A DNA stretch of 22,093 bases from an uncultured Eubacterium sp. GTDB taxonomy: Bacteria; Bacillota; Clostridia; Lachnospirales; Lachnospiraceae. This document shows, in pieces, positions 1-8,309 of this stretch. Position 1 is the stretch's first letter. Each line of letters opens with the position of its first letter. The DNA lies in the NCBI GenBank assembly GCA_934316925.1, contig CAKREC010000033.1, forward strand, positions 1 through 22,093, read 5' to 3'. The translations under genes and the position numbers were made by a program. The notes below the pieces were generated by a model. The model made no database searches, had not been told where the DNA came from, and was given only the letters and a program-made list of their open reading frames with translations.

Positions 1-1324
1 CCGATTTGATCGCCAGCATAATGCGTGACAACTCACCACCAGAAGCAACCTTCCCTAAACTTCGTAAAGGCTCTCCCGGATTGGTTGCGATCATAAACTC
101 CACCTCATCCTGTCCATCTTTTGCAAACGCATTCATAGGTCGTACTTCAATTGCAAATTCCACATGAGCAAAGTTGAGATCCGTCAGGGCATTTGTGATC
201 TGTTCCGCCAACTGCTTTGCTACCATTTTACGACTTGCGGTCAGCCGGTCACACGCCTCACGCAGCTGTTCTTTTGCCGTCTCCATATCCCGACATAGAG
301 ATTCCCGGTGCTTCTCATAATCTTCCAGTTGCTGCTGTTTTTCCTTTGCCTCTTCCAGATAGCGGACAATATCTTCATATCTCTCTCCGTATTTACTCTG
401 CAGCGTACGGATCGTGTCCAGACGCTGTTCCGTCTGCCGCAATTCATTCTCATCAAAGGTATAGTCCGTCATATAACGGGAAACTTCCCGGTTAAAATCC
501 CCTAAGAGTCCCTCAATCTGATTGAGTTCTTCTAAAAGATCCGAAAGCTCCGGCTCTAAACCAGCCACTTTCTGTAAAACCTGCGAAGCCCGTCCCACTG
601 CATTCTGTGCATCTTCTTTACAATACTGATACACTTCATCCATATGTTCTACGATCGTGCCGGCATTCGCCAGTCTGCGATATTTTTCCTCAATGTCCTC
701 TACTTCGGATGGCTCCAAAGCAGCACATTCAATCTCCTGGATCTCATACTGCAAAAAACCAAGCTGTCTGGCCTGTTCTTCTTCTGAAATTTCTCTTGTT
801 TCGTACTCTTTTTTTAATGAAGTATATATCTTATACTTATTCTGGATCAAATCCCGTAACTGTTTCGTCTCTTCTCCACCATATTCATCCACAATTTCTT
901 TATGTCTTTCCATGTCCAGCAAAGACTGGTGTTCATGTTGTCCATGAATATCAATGCAAAGTGCCGCCACCTGGCGGATCACATTTACAGAAACACTCTC
1001 ACCATTGATCTTATTGATGCTCCGCCCTGCTGTGATCTTCCGGGAAATCACAATCTGTCCGTCTTCTGGTTCAATATCCAGTTGCCGGATCTTTTCGATC
1101 GTTTCCTCATCTTCCATCTGAAAAACAACTTCCACCATGGCATAGTCCCCATGTTTGCCTATGATGTCCGGAGAAACCCTGGCTCCCAGCGCGATACTGA
1201 TCGAGCCAACCAGGATTGATTTACCCGCTCCGGTTTCTCCCGTTAAAATATTGAGATGATGGCCAAAATCAATATCAATTTCATCGATAATGGCAAAGTT
1301 TTTCACATGTAAATTTGCTAACAA
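1..1324 (-). CDS. recN: RecN DNA repair ATPase (3' end cut by window edge)
   Basis: RecN is an SMC-like ATPase that acts in recombinational repair of double-strand breaks in the cytoplasm. The N-terminus reads MLANLHVKNFAIIDEIDIDF and is followed by a Walker A P-loop, GETGAGKS, at about residues 29-36. The ABC signature KVASGGELSR, ending near residue 434, lies just inside the left edge. About 441 codons are present; the family is usually 550-570 residues long, so Walker B and the C-terminus lie outside the window. The start is a TTG at 1324, chosen because GGGGGAG (1329-1335) sits 4 bases upstream and because the family conserves the LxNLxVxNFAIID beginning. The gene begins 18 bases after the stop of the Ig-like gene, in the same direction, with no terminator seen between them, so co-transcription is likely. 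Identification is very secure. Confidence 0.97.
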   Translation of the reverse strand, partial: MLANLHVKNFAIIDEIDIDFGHHLNILTGETGAGKSILVGSISIALGARVSPDIIGKHGDYAMVEVVFQMEDEETIEKIRQLDIEPEDGQIVISRKITAGRSINKINGESVSVNVIRQVAALCIDIHGQHEHQSLLDMERHKEIVDEYGGEETKQLRDLIQNKYKIYTSLKKEYETREISEEEQARQLGFLQYEIQEIECAALEPSEVEDIEEKYRRLANAGTIVEHMDEVYQYCKEDAQNAVGRASQVLQKVAGLEPELSDLLEELNQIEGLLGDFNREVSRYMTDYTFDENELRQTEQRLDTIRTLQSKYGERYEDIVRYLEEAKEKQQQLEDYEKHRESLCRDMETAKEQLREACDRLTASRKMVAKQLAEQITNALTDLNFAHVEFAIEVRPMNAFAKDGQDEVEFMIATNPGEPLRSLGKVASGGELSRIMLAIKS

Positions 1325-1328
1325 ATTA

Positions 1329-1335
1329 CTCCCCC
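1329..1335 (-). promoter_or_regulatory. Ribosome binding site for recN TTG start
   Basis: GGGGGAG lies 4 bases upstream of a TTG codon on the minus strand. No in-frame ATG is nearby, so this site decides the unusual TTG start of recN. It lies in the 18-base gap after the Ig-like gene stop codon. Confidence 0.75.
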
Positions 1336-1342
1336 TTGTTTT

Positions 1343-4300
1343 TTACTTAATCTTTTTAATCTTCACACGACAACCAAGTTTCACGCCGTTTACAACCGCA
1401 TATACCGTCGTCGTACCCTTTCTTCGTCCGGTAACTAAACCATTTGAGTCAACCGAAGCAATGTTAATATTCTTGGAATACCAGGTCACACCGGTGCTGA
1501 TATCATTGACATGAAGCTGTTCGGTATCATACTGCCTCATAACAATACCTTTGCGGTTCAGATCCACTACCTGGACATCCATATATCCCACTTTTCCATT
1601 GGCAGTTTCTCCGTAAATCGTAGCCTGTCCTGCTTTCTTCGTGCGGATCTTACCACGTTTATCTACGGTAGCCACCTTCGGATTGTCTGAATAATAGTGA
1701 ATTCCTGTTGTTGTATTGGCTGGTGCTGCGACAATACCCGACTGTACGGCACGTCCCTTCGCCAATGTCACAGAAGAATTTGCAACCGTTACTCCTGTCG
1801 CTTCTACCGGTTCTTTTACCGTCACAAGACAGGTTGCTTTCTTTTTCGAACCATCTGTCGTGGTCGCTGTGATCCGCACCATACCCTCTTTGAGTCCCAG
1901 TACTTCTCCGGTTCCACTTACCATGGCGATCGAGGTGTCACTGGATTTCCATGTAACTTTCTTGATCGTCGTTTTTTTCGGTTTTACCGTAGCTTTTAAT
2001 TTCACATGTCCGCCAACCAGAATGCTCGCAGAATATTTGTTAAGTACAACTTTCTTTGCCTTGCGTACGACACGGACCTTACATCTGCCATAAGCGCCAC
2101 TGCCATCTTTTGCCGTCGCCTTGATGTAAACAGTTCCTATCTTTTTACCTTTTACTTTTCCTCCGGATGTAACTGTAGCTGTCTTTTTCTTGCTGGTTGT
2201 CCATTTTACTTTTTTATTGTTACTTCCGGTGACCGTCGCCTTCACATAAAAGCTCTTTCCCAGAGAAAGGTATTTCGTCTTTGGGGATACGGTCACTTTC
2301 GTATCATTCTGCGGTGCCGGGGTAACCGTGATCAGACACGCAACCGTAAATCCGCCATCGTTGGAAGTTCCGGTAATGATCGTAACTCCCTCTTTGACAC
2401 CGGTAACTTTCGCATTTGATGTTCCGGAAAGTTCTACCTTGGCAATCGAGCTGTTTGCACTGGACCAGGTCATGCCCTGATCGGCCGCATCGGCCGGATT
2501 AAAGATCGGCGTCAATGTGATCGTAGAGCCTACATTGACCGATTTTGCCATCGAATCCAGTGAGACTCCTTTCAGTCCCTGTAAAACCGTCACCTGAACC
2601 ACTTCAGTAGCTCCGGCTATCTTGCCATTGAATGCCTGAACACGGATAAATGTCGTACCTGCTTTTTTACCGGTTACAAGTCCTTTTGCATCCACTTGTG
2701 CAACTCCGGTATCCAGACTTGTATATGTCACGGTATCGGTAGAAGTGGCCGGTGTAAATTTCGTTGTCAGCTGCGCGCTCTCATCCGTGCGGACAGTCAG
2801 TGACTTCGGCGAAATCGCAATTGCCGTTGATGGCTGTTTGACTGTAACATTGATCGGGTTGACAAGACCATTACTCGACACCATATTAACAACGGTAGTT
2901 CCCGGTTTCTTACCAGTGATCGTAAGGAACGAACGGGATTCATCATAGGCTACATTTACCAATTGGTCGCCTGTCGATGGCGAATAACTGAACGTCATGC
3001 CAACCTGTGTATTCTTTGGTGTGAATTCCAATGTCACAATCTGGCTTTCGCCTACATTCACCGTAACATCCGTCTGGCTCAACGTGATCTTGTCCGGTGT
3101 ACCAATGATCGTGATCAGACAGGACGCCATAACATTGTATGGATTATAGGTAGGATATACCTGAAGCAACGCTGTACCGGCTCCCTTAAAGGTAATATAA
3201 CCATCACTGTCAACTTCAAATACAGAAGTATCTGAACTTGCCCATGTAAGCTCTGTATCATTGGCATTTTTCGGCAGCCATGAAACTTCATTACGCATAT
3301 TATATCCGGCTTTATATAACGGGATCTCCATGCTGTCATTGGCAAATGAAATGTTGTTGATCGGAATGCGGACCCGGATATTCAGTACTTTCTGTTCTCC
3401 GTTGATTGGATTTAAAACGGTCAGTACGGCATTTCCTCCACCAACAGCCGTGATGATCGCACTCTTTTTATCATCGGATACACTAACCTGAAACACACTA
3501 TCATCCGAACTCTTCCACAGCAAAGGTGCCACGGTAACCGTCTGTTTAATACTGGCAACAACAGTAAGATTGTCACCGATGTTCATGCTCTGGTCATCAC
3601 TTGGGCTCAGTGTAAAATCGGTCACTGTTGCTTCTACTTTGACCGTACAGGTTGCCGTTCGCACCGGTCCCTCTCCGGTATCCAGAGTCGCCGTGATCAC
3701 AACATCCTGTTTGGTCACTTTCAATCCTTTGATCATACCGGATTCCGACACCGATACGGAACTGGAATCCGAACTGCTCCATGTTGTTGTGCCATTATAG
3801 GTGTTGTTCAGCACCAGTTTCAATTGTTCCTGCTGCCCTACTACGATCGTGAGCGAAGTGTGATTCAGATGGATCTTGTCCGTGATCGTAATGTTGATCG
3901 TAAACGAGGCCGGTAAAGCATCATTTTCTCCAAGACCAAGCAGCTTTCGGATCGAGCTTTCCTGTCCTTTTCGAACGGTCAGTTTTGCCTCGATCTTTCC
4001 GACTGCCAATGCGGTGAGCATCGCCTTGGAAGCATCATAAGAAGCATAGTTGCTGTAGTCACTTCCTCCTTCTGCCATACTGAGTGAAACAGAAAAATGC
4101 TCTAAAAAGTCGTCCGTTGTCATATTGAAAGAAGCGGCAAAATCAAACATGTCTCCGATGCTGATCGTCTCATCCTTGTCCCGGATATCACTTTTAATGA
4201 CCAGATGTACAACCGTTGGGGTATACGCATTGGTTCCGTTTGGAAGATCAGCATTATAACTGCCGTATGCATAGAAATACAGATCGTACTCTCCTGCCAT

Positions 4301-5281
4301 ACCCGAAATCTGTAACTGATTGGTACGGCTTCCGGTCGGATTGACCGAGATCAGACTGGATGTTTTTCCTAATGAGTCTGCGATCACCGTAGAATTTCCG
4401 TTGGCATCGTCTTTTTTGATGACCCACACAATTTTACTCCGGACAACCTCCAGATTGTTCGTAAATATACTATCCGTATACAGATAGTCACCGGAGTCCA
4501 GACTGACATCCAACGTGGTATCATAAGAACCGTCCTCGCCGGTTTGCGATACTTTCGGGATCACATAGACATCCAGATAAGCCGTGTATGTTGTGTCTCC
4601 ACTTCCACTCGGTGTATAAGTCGCCGTGATCTGTGTTTTACCAGCTCCTCTCGGTGTAACCACACCACTGTTCTGCTCTACTGTAGCAACCTCTTCATTG
4701 GCACTCGTCCACTGCGTATTTCTTGCCTCACCAAAGTTCAAGCCAAGACTTACCGGGCCATCATCCGCGTACAAAACTAAAGAACGCTTCTCATCGGTTG
4801 GATTTACAAACTTGTAAATGGAATCGTCTGTTGTCGTATCTACCGAAAATACAACACGGATATTACAAGTAGCGGTACCGACGATCGCACCAACTCCTGT
4901 CGTCGTCGCGTCACGGATTGTAACGGTAACGGTAACAATACCAGGAGAAAGAGCACGCACAATACCAATTGTCTGAGAAGTTCCCTGATTGATGCTGGCG
5001 ATCACATCCCGCTGATTGGCATCCTCTATCGTCCAGTCAACACGGTACAGATCCGTATCTTCGTACTTCGTACCAGTCGTATCTAACATCAGCTGCATAC
5101 TGCTGGTCGTCATCTCATACGTCATACTGGGATCGAGGATCTCTCCGTTATATGTAATGTTTACATCTGCAGCATGCGTGCGGTTGCGAAAAACTCCCGC
5201 AAATATCAGAGCTAACACCAGTGTCCCCACAAGTGCCACACTCACTTTTCTTTTTGTGATCTTAAAAATTCCTCTATTCAT
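1343..5281 (-). CDS. Large secreted multi-module Ig-like (BIG2-type) surface protein
   Basis: This 1312-residue protein has a basic N-terminus (MNRGIFKITKRK), a hydrophobic core of about 19 residues and a possible signal-peptidase site at THA/AD, so it is probably exported or membrane-anchored. The rest divides into about 12-13 repeats of 80-90 residues of bacterial Ig-like (BIG2) type. Typical elements are xxWxSSDxSxAxV, a following G-x-V-x-G-x-KxGxxxIxA, and a closing ATCxVxV strand; many modules carry one cysteine at that last position. Modules 10 and 11 (about residues 990-1157) are extremely lysine-rich. No LPxTG sorting signal, SLH module or C-terminal membrane helix is present, and the protein ends in KIKKIK. 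BIG2 modules are common in adhesins and wall-associated proteins; ligand and function are unknown. The start at 5281 is preferred over an in-frame ATG at 5299 because AAGGAG lies 5 bases upstream of it. recN follows 18 bases downstream. Confidence 0.9.
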   Translation of the reverse strand: MNRGIFKITKRKVSVALVGTLVLALIFAGVFRNRTHAADVNITYNGEILDPSMTYEMTTSSMQLMLDTTGTKYEDTDLYRVDWTIEDANQRDVIASINQGTSQTIGIVRALSPGIVTVTVTIRDATTTGVGAIVGTATCNIRVVFSVDTTTDDSIYKFVNPTDEKRSLVLYADDGPVSLGLNFGEARNTQWTSANEEVATVEQNSGVVTPRGAGKTQITATYTPSGSGDTTYTAYLDVYVIPKVSQTGEDGSYDTTLDVSLDSGDYLYTDSIFTNNLEVVRSKIVWVIKKDDANGNSTVIADSLGKTSSLISVNPTGSRTNQLQISGMAGEYDLYFYAYGSYNADLPNGTNAYTPTVVHLVIKSDIRDKDETISIGDMFDFAASFNMTTDDFLEHFSVSLSMAEGGSDYSNYASYDASKAMLTALAVGKIEAKLTVRKGQESSIRKLLGLGENDALPASFTINITITDKIHLNHTSLTIVVGQQEQLKLVLNNTYNGTTTWSSSDSSSVSVSESGMIKGLKVTKQDVVITATLDTGEGPVRTATCTVKVEATVTDFTLSPSDDQSMNIGDNLTVVASIKQTVTVAPLLWKSSDDSVFQVSVSDDKKSAIITAVGGGNAVLTVLNPINGEQKVLNIRVRIPINNISFANDSMEIPLYKAGYNMRNEVSWLPKNANDTELTWASSDTSVFEVDSDGYITFKGAGTALLQVYPTYNPYNVMASCLITIIGTPDKITLSQTDVTVNVGESQIVTLEFTPKNTQVGMTFSYSPSTGDQLVNVAYDESRSFLTITGKKPGTTVVNMVSSNGLVNPINVTVKQPSTAIAISPKSLTVRTDESAQLTTKFTPATSTDTVTYTSLDTGVAQVDAKGLVTGKKAGTTFIRVQAFNGKIAGATEVVQVTVLQGLKGVSLDSMAKSVNVGSTITLTPIFNPADAADQGMTWSSANSSIAKVELSGTSNAKVTGVKEGVTIITGTSNDGGFTVACLITVTPAPQNDTKVTVSPKTKYLSLGKSFYVKATVTGSNNKKVKWTTSKKKTATVTSGGKVKGKKIGTVYIKATAKDGSGAYGRCKVRVVRKAKKVVLNKYSASILVGGHVKLKATVKPKKTTIKKVTWKSSDTSIAMVSGTGEVLGLKEGMVRITATTTDGSKKKATCLVTVKEPVEATGVTVANSSVTLAKGRAVQSGIVAAPANTTTGIHYYSDNPKVATVDKRGKIRTKKAGQATIYGETANGKVGYMDVQVVDLNRKGIVMRQYDTEQLHVNDISTGVTWYSKNINIASVDSNGLVTGRRKGTTTVYAVVNGVKLGCRVKIKKIK

Positions 5282-5286
5282 ATCTG

Positions 5287-5292
5287 CTCCTT
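5287..5292 (-). promoter_or_regulatory. Ribosome binding site fixing the Ig-like gene start
   Basis: AAGGAG is followed by a 5-base spacer and an ATG at 5281 on the minus strand. It lies inside the reading frame that would begin at the ATG at 5299, which therefore is unlikely to be the start. Confidence 0.75.
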
Positions 5293-5378
5293 CATCCAAG
5301 GTGTCTTAAAGCTGTCCTTCGTTCATTCTAAAAGCCAAAAACCTATATTGTATTTCGGTCATTCCATTTCTTTTATTT

Positions 5379-5406
5379 AGAATATGCTACCGAAAATATG
5401 TGTCAT
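5379..5406 (-). promoter_or_regulatory. Weak candidate promoter for Ig-like gene
   Basis: On the minus strand ATGACA (5401-5406) and TATTCT (5379-5384) are separated by 16 bases. The -35 matches consensus at 5 of 6 positions and the -10 at 4 of 6. It is the best pair I found upstream of the Ig-like gene but is not convincing. The remainder of the 5282-5544 gap holds the typA promoter and no other gene. Confidence 0.25.
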
Positions 5407-5466
5407 TTTTGTCATACTTATACACAATCAACTTTATCATATTTAGAGGCAAAAGGCAACTTCTCA

Positions 5467-5495
5467 TTGCAACTTCATGTCTATCGTGATATAAT
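5467..5495 (+). promoter_or_regulatory. Sigma-A type promoter for typA
   Basis: TTGCAA (5467-5472) and a perfect TATAAT (5490-5495) are separated by exactly 17 bases. Transcription should start near 5502, giving a leader of about 43 bases before the typA ATG. Confidence 0.85.
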
Positions 5496-5516
5496 TCAAA
5501 TTTGTGTAAAAAGTGA

Positions 5517-5526
5517 ATGTATACAT
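5517..5526. repeat. 10-bp perfect palindrome in typA leader
   Basis: ATGTATACAT reads the same on both strands and lies between the predicted typA transcription start and its ribosome binding site. It could be an operator, but a 10-bp AT-rich palindrome can arise by chance. Confidence 0.3.
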
Positions 5527-5544
5527 ATAAGAAAGGAAACGATT

Positions 5545-7398
5545 ATGAAGACGAAACGAGAAGACATTCGTAACATTGCAATCATTGCCCATGTTGACCA
5601 CGGTAAAACAACGCTGGTAGATGAACTTTTAAAGCAGAGCGGTGTATTTCGTGCCAATCAGGAAGTTCAGGAACGCGTGATGGACTCCAACGATATCGAG
5701 CGCGAACGTGGTATTACTATATTATCCAAAAATACAGCCATCACATACGGGGATATCAAGATCAATATCATTGATACTCCGGGACATGCCGATTTTGGCG
5801 GCGAGGTAGAGCGCGTACTCAAAATGGTAAACGGTGTTATCCTTGTTGTTGACGCTTTTGAAGGCGCTATGCCACAGACCAAATTTGTACTGAAAAAAGC
5901 GCTGGAACTCTCTCTTCCGGTTGTTGTGTGTGTAAACAAGATCGACCGTCCGGAAGCCCGTCCGGAAGAAGTTGTCGATGAGATCTTAGAATTGTTCATT
6001 GATCTGGATGCCGACGAAGAACAGTTAGACTGCCCATTTATCTTCGCTTCCGCAAAAGAAGGTTATGCAAAAGTAGATATGGCAGATGAAGGCACCGACA
6101 TGAAACCACTGTTCGATGCGATCATCAATTATATCCCGGCTCCGGAAGGCGATCCAGATGCCGATACCCAGGTATTGATCAGTACGATCGACTATAATGA
6201 ATATGTAGGACGTATCGGTATCGGTAAGGTGGACAACGGCACGATCCGTGTCAACCAGGACGCTGTCATTGTCAATCATCATGACCCGGATAAATGCGAA
6301 AAGGTCAAAATTTCCAAATTGTATGAATTCGAGGGTCTGAACCGTGTTGAAGTAGAAGAAGCAACGATCGGTTCCATCGTAGCGATTTCCGGTATATCTG
6401 ACATCCATATTGGAGATACTTTATGTAGTCCGGAAAATCCATCCGCGATCCCATTCCAGAAAATTTCCGAGCCAACGATCGCGATGCATTTTATGGTAAA
6501 TGACAGTCCTTTAGCGGGACAGGAAGGTAAATATGTTACATCCCGTCATCTCCGCGATCGTCTGTACCGCATGCTGAATACAGACGTTTCACTTCGTGTT
6601 GAGGACACGGACACGACCGAAGCTTACAAAGTTTCCGGCCGAGGCGAACTTCATCTCTCGGTACTCATCGAGAATATGCGCCGTGAGGGCTATGAATTTG
6701 CCGTAAGCAAAGCAGAAGTTTTATATAAAGAAGATGAAAACGGAAAAACCTTAGAGCCTATGGAACGCGCTTTCATCGATGTACCGGATGAATTTACCGG
6801 AAATGTCATTGACCGTCTGAGTCAGCGAAAAGGAGAACTGCAAAATATGTCACCTTTGAATGCCGGTACTACCCGCCTGGAATTTCTCATTCCATCCCGC
6901 GGCCTGATCGGATATCGTGGCGAATTCATGACCGATACCAAGGGAAATGGTGTGATCAACACCGAGTTTGCCGGATATGGTCCATTTAAGGGCGAAATCC
7001 CTTATCGTAAACAAGGCTCCCTGATCGCATTTGAAGCCGGTGAAACGATCACATACGGTCTGTTCAATGCCCAGGAACGCGGTACTCTGTTTGTAGGACC
7101 GGGAGAAAAAGTATACGGCGGTATGATCGTAGGTGAGCATGCCAAAGCCGATGATATTGAAGTAAATGTCTGCAAAAAGAAAAACCTTACCAACACGCGT
7201 TCTTCTGGTGCCGATGAAGCGCTTCGCCTTACACCGAAAAAAGAACTCAGTCTGGAACAGGCACTCGATTATATTGACACGGATGAACTTTTGGAAGTAA
7301 CTCCGGAAAGTCTCCGCATCCGTAAAAAAATTCTTGACAGCACGGAGCGTTACCGCGCAAAACGTAATGCCGCCAATGCTGCAAAAAGTGGAAAATAA
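5545..7398 (+). CDS. typA: TypA/BipA ribosome-associated translational GTPase
   Basis: TypA (BipA) is a translation-factor GTPase related to EF-G and LepA that binds 70S ribosomes and supports ribosome assembly and stress adaptation. The 617-residue product matches the family length. Visible GTPase motifs are G1 AHVDHGKTT (residues 15-23), ERERGITI for the switch I region (about 52-59), G3 DTPGH (77-81) and G4 NKID (131-134). The C-terminal part contains the family-typical NTRSSGADEALRLTP. An upstream in-frame ATG at 5398 would add 49 residues, but the promoter at 5467-5495 lies inside that extension. The ATG at 5545 is preceded by AAAGGAAA and gives the expected MKTKREDIRNIAIIAHVDHG start. 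The stop codon overlaps the start of the DUF2156 gene, indicating a two-gene operon. Confidence 0.97.
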   Translation: MKTKREDIRNIAIIAHVDHGKTTLVDELLKQSGVFRANQEVQERVMDSNDIERERGITILSKNTAITYGDIKINIIDTPGHADFGGEVERVLKMVNGVILVVDAFEGAMPQTKFVLKKALELSLPVVVCVNKIDRPEARPEEVVDEILELFIDLDADEEQLDCPFIFASAKEGYAKVDMADEGTDMKPLFDAIINYIPAPEGDPDADTQVLISTIDYNEYVGRIGIGKVDNGTIRVNQDAVIVNHHDPDKCEKVKISKLYEFEGLNRVEVEEATIGSIVAISGISDIHIGDTLCSPENPSAIPFQKISEPTIAMHFMVNDSPLAGQEGKYVTSRHLRDRLYRMLNTDVSLRVEDTDTTEAYKVSGRGELHLSVLIENMRREGYEFAVSKAEVLYKEDENGKTLEPMERAFIDVPDEFTGNVIDRLSQRKGELQNMSPLNAGTTRLEFLIPSRGLIGYRGEFMTDTKGNGVINTEFAGYGPFKGEIPYRKQGSLIAFEAGETITYGLFNAQERGTLFVGPGEKVYGGMIVGEHAKADDIEVNVCKKKNLTNTRSSGADEALRLTPKKELSLEQALDYIDTDELLEVTPESLRIRKKILDSTERYRAKRNAANAAKSGK

Positions 7399-8309
7399 TG
7401 ATGAACTTTCAGCCAATCACAGTCAACAGCCAAATCGATTTAAAAAAATACGAAAACCTTCGCTCCGTTTATGTGAGCGAAGGTTATTTTCTGAATCAAT
7501 TTTTATGGAAAGACTACTATCATACCCAGTATGCGACGGATAATATTGCATTGTATCTGCTCATATGGATCCGCGGCCGCTACTGCTGCTTTCCTCCTTT
7601 ATGCAAAAAGGAACATATTCCAGAAGCATTTTCCCGATTGGAGCAGTATTTCCAAAAAGAATTAAATGAACCGCTTACTCTGTATCTGGCAGACACAGAA
7701 TTTGTTGATATGATCGAACATTCCGATCATGCTGCCAAGTACACGGTTACCCCGGACCGGGACAGCTTTGATTATATTTACGACGGAGACCGTCTCCGGA
7801 CACTGAGCGGGAAAGCCATGCACAAAAAGAAAAACCTGTTAAATGGATTTTTACGGCAATATGAGGGACGCTATGAATATGTTTCCCTGTCAAAAGAACA
7901 CACGGAAGAAATCAAGAATTTTCATGAAGAATGGCTTCACAGCCGAACGATCTGTGACAAATACCATTCCATACAAGATGAAGAGAAAGGTCTTTTTGAT
8001 CTTTTTGACCATCTCACCGATGTCACATGCAAACTTGGCGGGGTACGGATCGATGGCGAGTTAAAAGCATATACGATCGGCTCCTATCAAGCACATATAA
8101 AAACCGCTTTTATCCACATTGAAAAGGCGGATACGGGCTACCATGGATTATATAACTATATCAATCAACAATTTCTTATCCATGAATTTCCGGAAGCGGT
8201 CTTTGTAAACCGCGAAGATGATCTGGGGCAGGAAAATTTAAGGCATGCCAAGCTCTCCTACCGGCCATTGCGGCTGGAAGAAAAATTTACGATTGCCCAA
8301 AACTTATGA
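7398..8309 (+). CDS. DUF2156-family protein (LPG synthase C-terminal-like, GNAT-type fold)
   Basis: The 303-residue product resembles stand-alone DUF2156 proteins, related to the C-terminal GNAT-like domain of phosphatidylglycerol lysyltransferases (MprF). Supporting traits are the early LRSVYVSEGYFLNQFLWKDYY region, a central FHEEWLHSR segment, and a late VNREDDLGQENLRHAKLSY stretch typical of the family. There are no membrane helices, so it lacks the MprF flippase part and should be cytoplasmic. Its substrate is unknown; an aminoacyl or acyl transfer is only inferred from the fold. The start ATG (7398) overlaps the typA stop as TAATG, with a second ATG directly after it (7401), so translation is probably coupled to typA. 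A terminator-like hairpin lies within codons 20-30. The last 52 bases overlap the convergent acyltransferase gene. Confidence 0.85.
   Translation: MMNFQPITVNSQIDLKKYENLRSVYVSEGYFLNQFLWKDYYHTQYATDNIALYLLIWIRGRYCCFPPLCKKEHIPEAFSRLEQYFQKELNEPLTLYLADTEFVDMIEHSDHAAKYTVTPDRDSFDYIYDGDRLRTLSGKAMHKKKNLLNGFLRQYEGRYEYVSLSKEHTEEIKNFHEEWLHSRTICDKYHSIQDEEKGLFDLFDHLTDVTCKLGGVRIDGELKAYTIGSYQAHIKTAFIHIEKADTGYHGLYNYINQQFLIHEFPEAVFVNREDDLGQENLRHAKLSYRPLRLEEKFTIAQNL
7455..7490 (+). terminator. Intragenic terminator-like hairpin in DUF2156 codons 20-30
   Basis: AACCTTCGCTC (7455-7465) pairs perfectly with GAGCGAAGGTT (7475-7485) over 11 bp around a 9-base loop, followed by ATTTT. It has the form of a Rho-independent terminator about 60 bases after the typA stop, yet lies wholly inside the DUF2156 reading frame. 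It may end most typA transcripts, with DUF2156 expressed by read-through. Confidence 0.6.
8099..8130 (-). terminator. Candidate terminator of acyltransferase operon, inside DUF2156
   Basis: Read on the minus strand, CCGCCTTTT pairs with AAAAGCGG (8 bp with one bulged C, 10-base loop) and is followed by TTTTTAT. It lies about 130 bases beyond the acyltransferase stop, within the coding region of the convergent DUF2156 gene. Confidence 0.5.

Noticed and set aside
1343..1400. C-terminal LPxTG or membrane anchor on the Ig-like protein
   Set aside because: The protein ends in a basic KIKKIK right after the last Ig module; no sorting motif, hydrophobic segment or SLH module is present.
5398..5544. 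N-terminal extension of TypA from an ATG at 5398
   Set aside because: A consensus promoter (5467-5495) lies inside the extension, the family length fits the ATG at 5545, and a ribosome binding site precedes that ATG.
6850..7416. 188-codon minus-strand ORF opposite the typA 3' end
   Set aside because: The opposite strand encodes conserved TypA sequence; the antisense product is a frame shadow.
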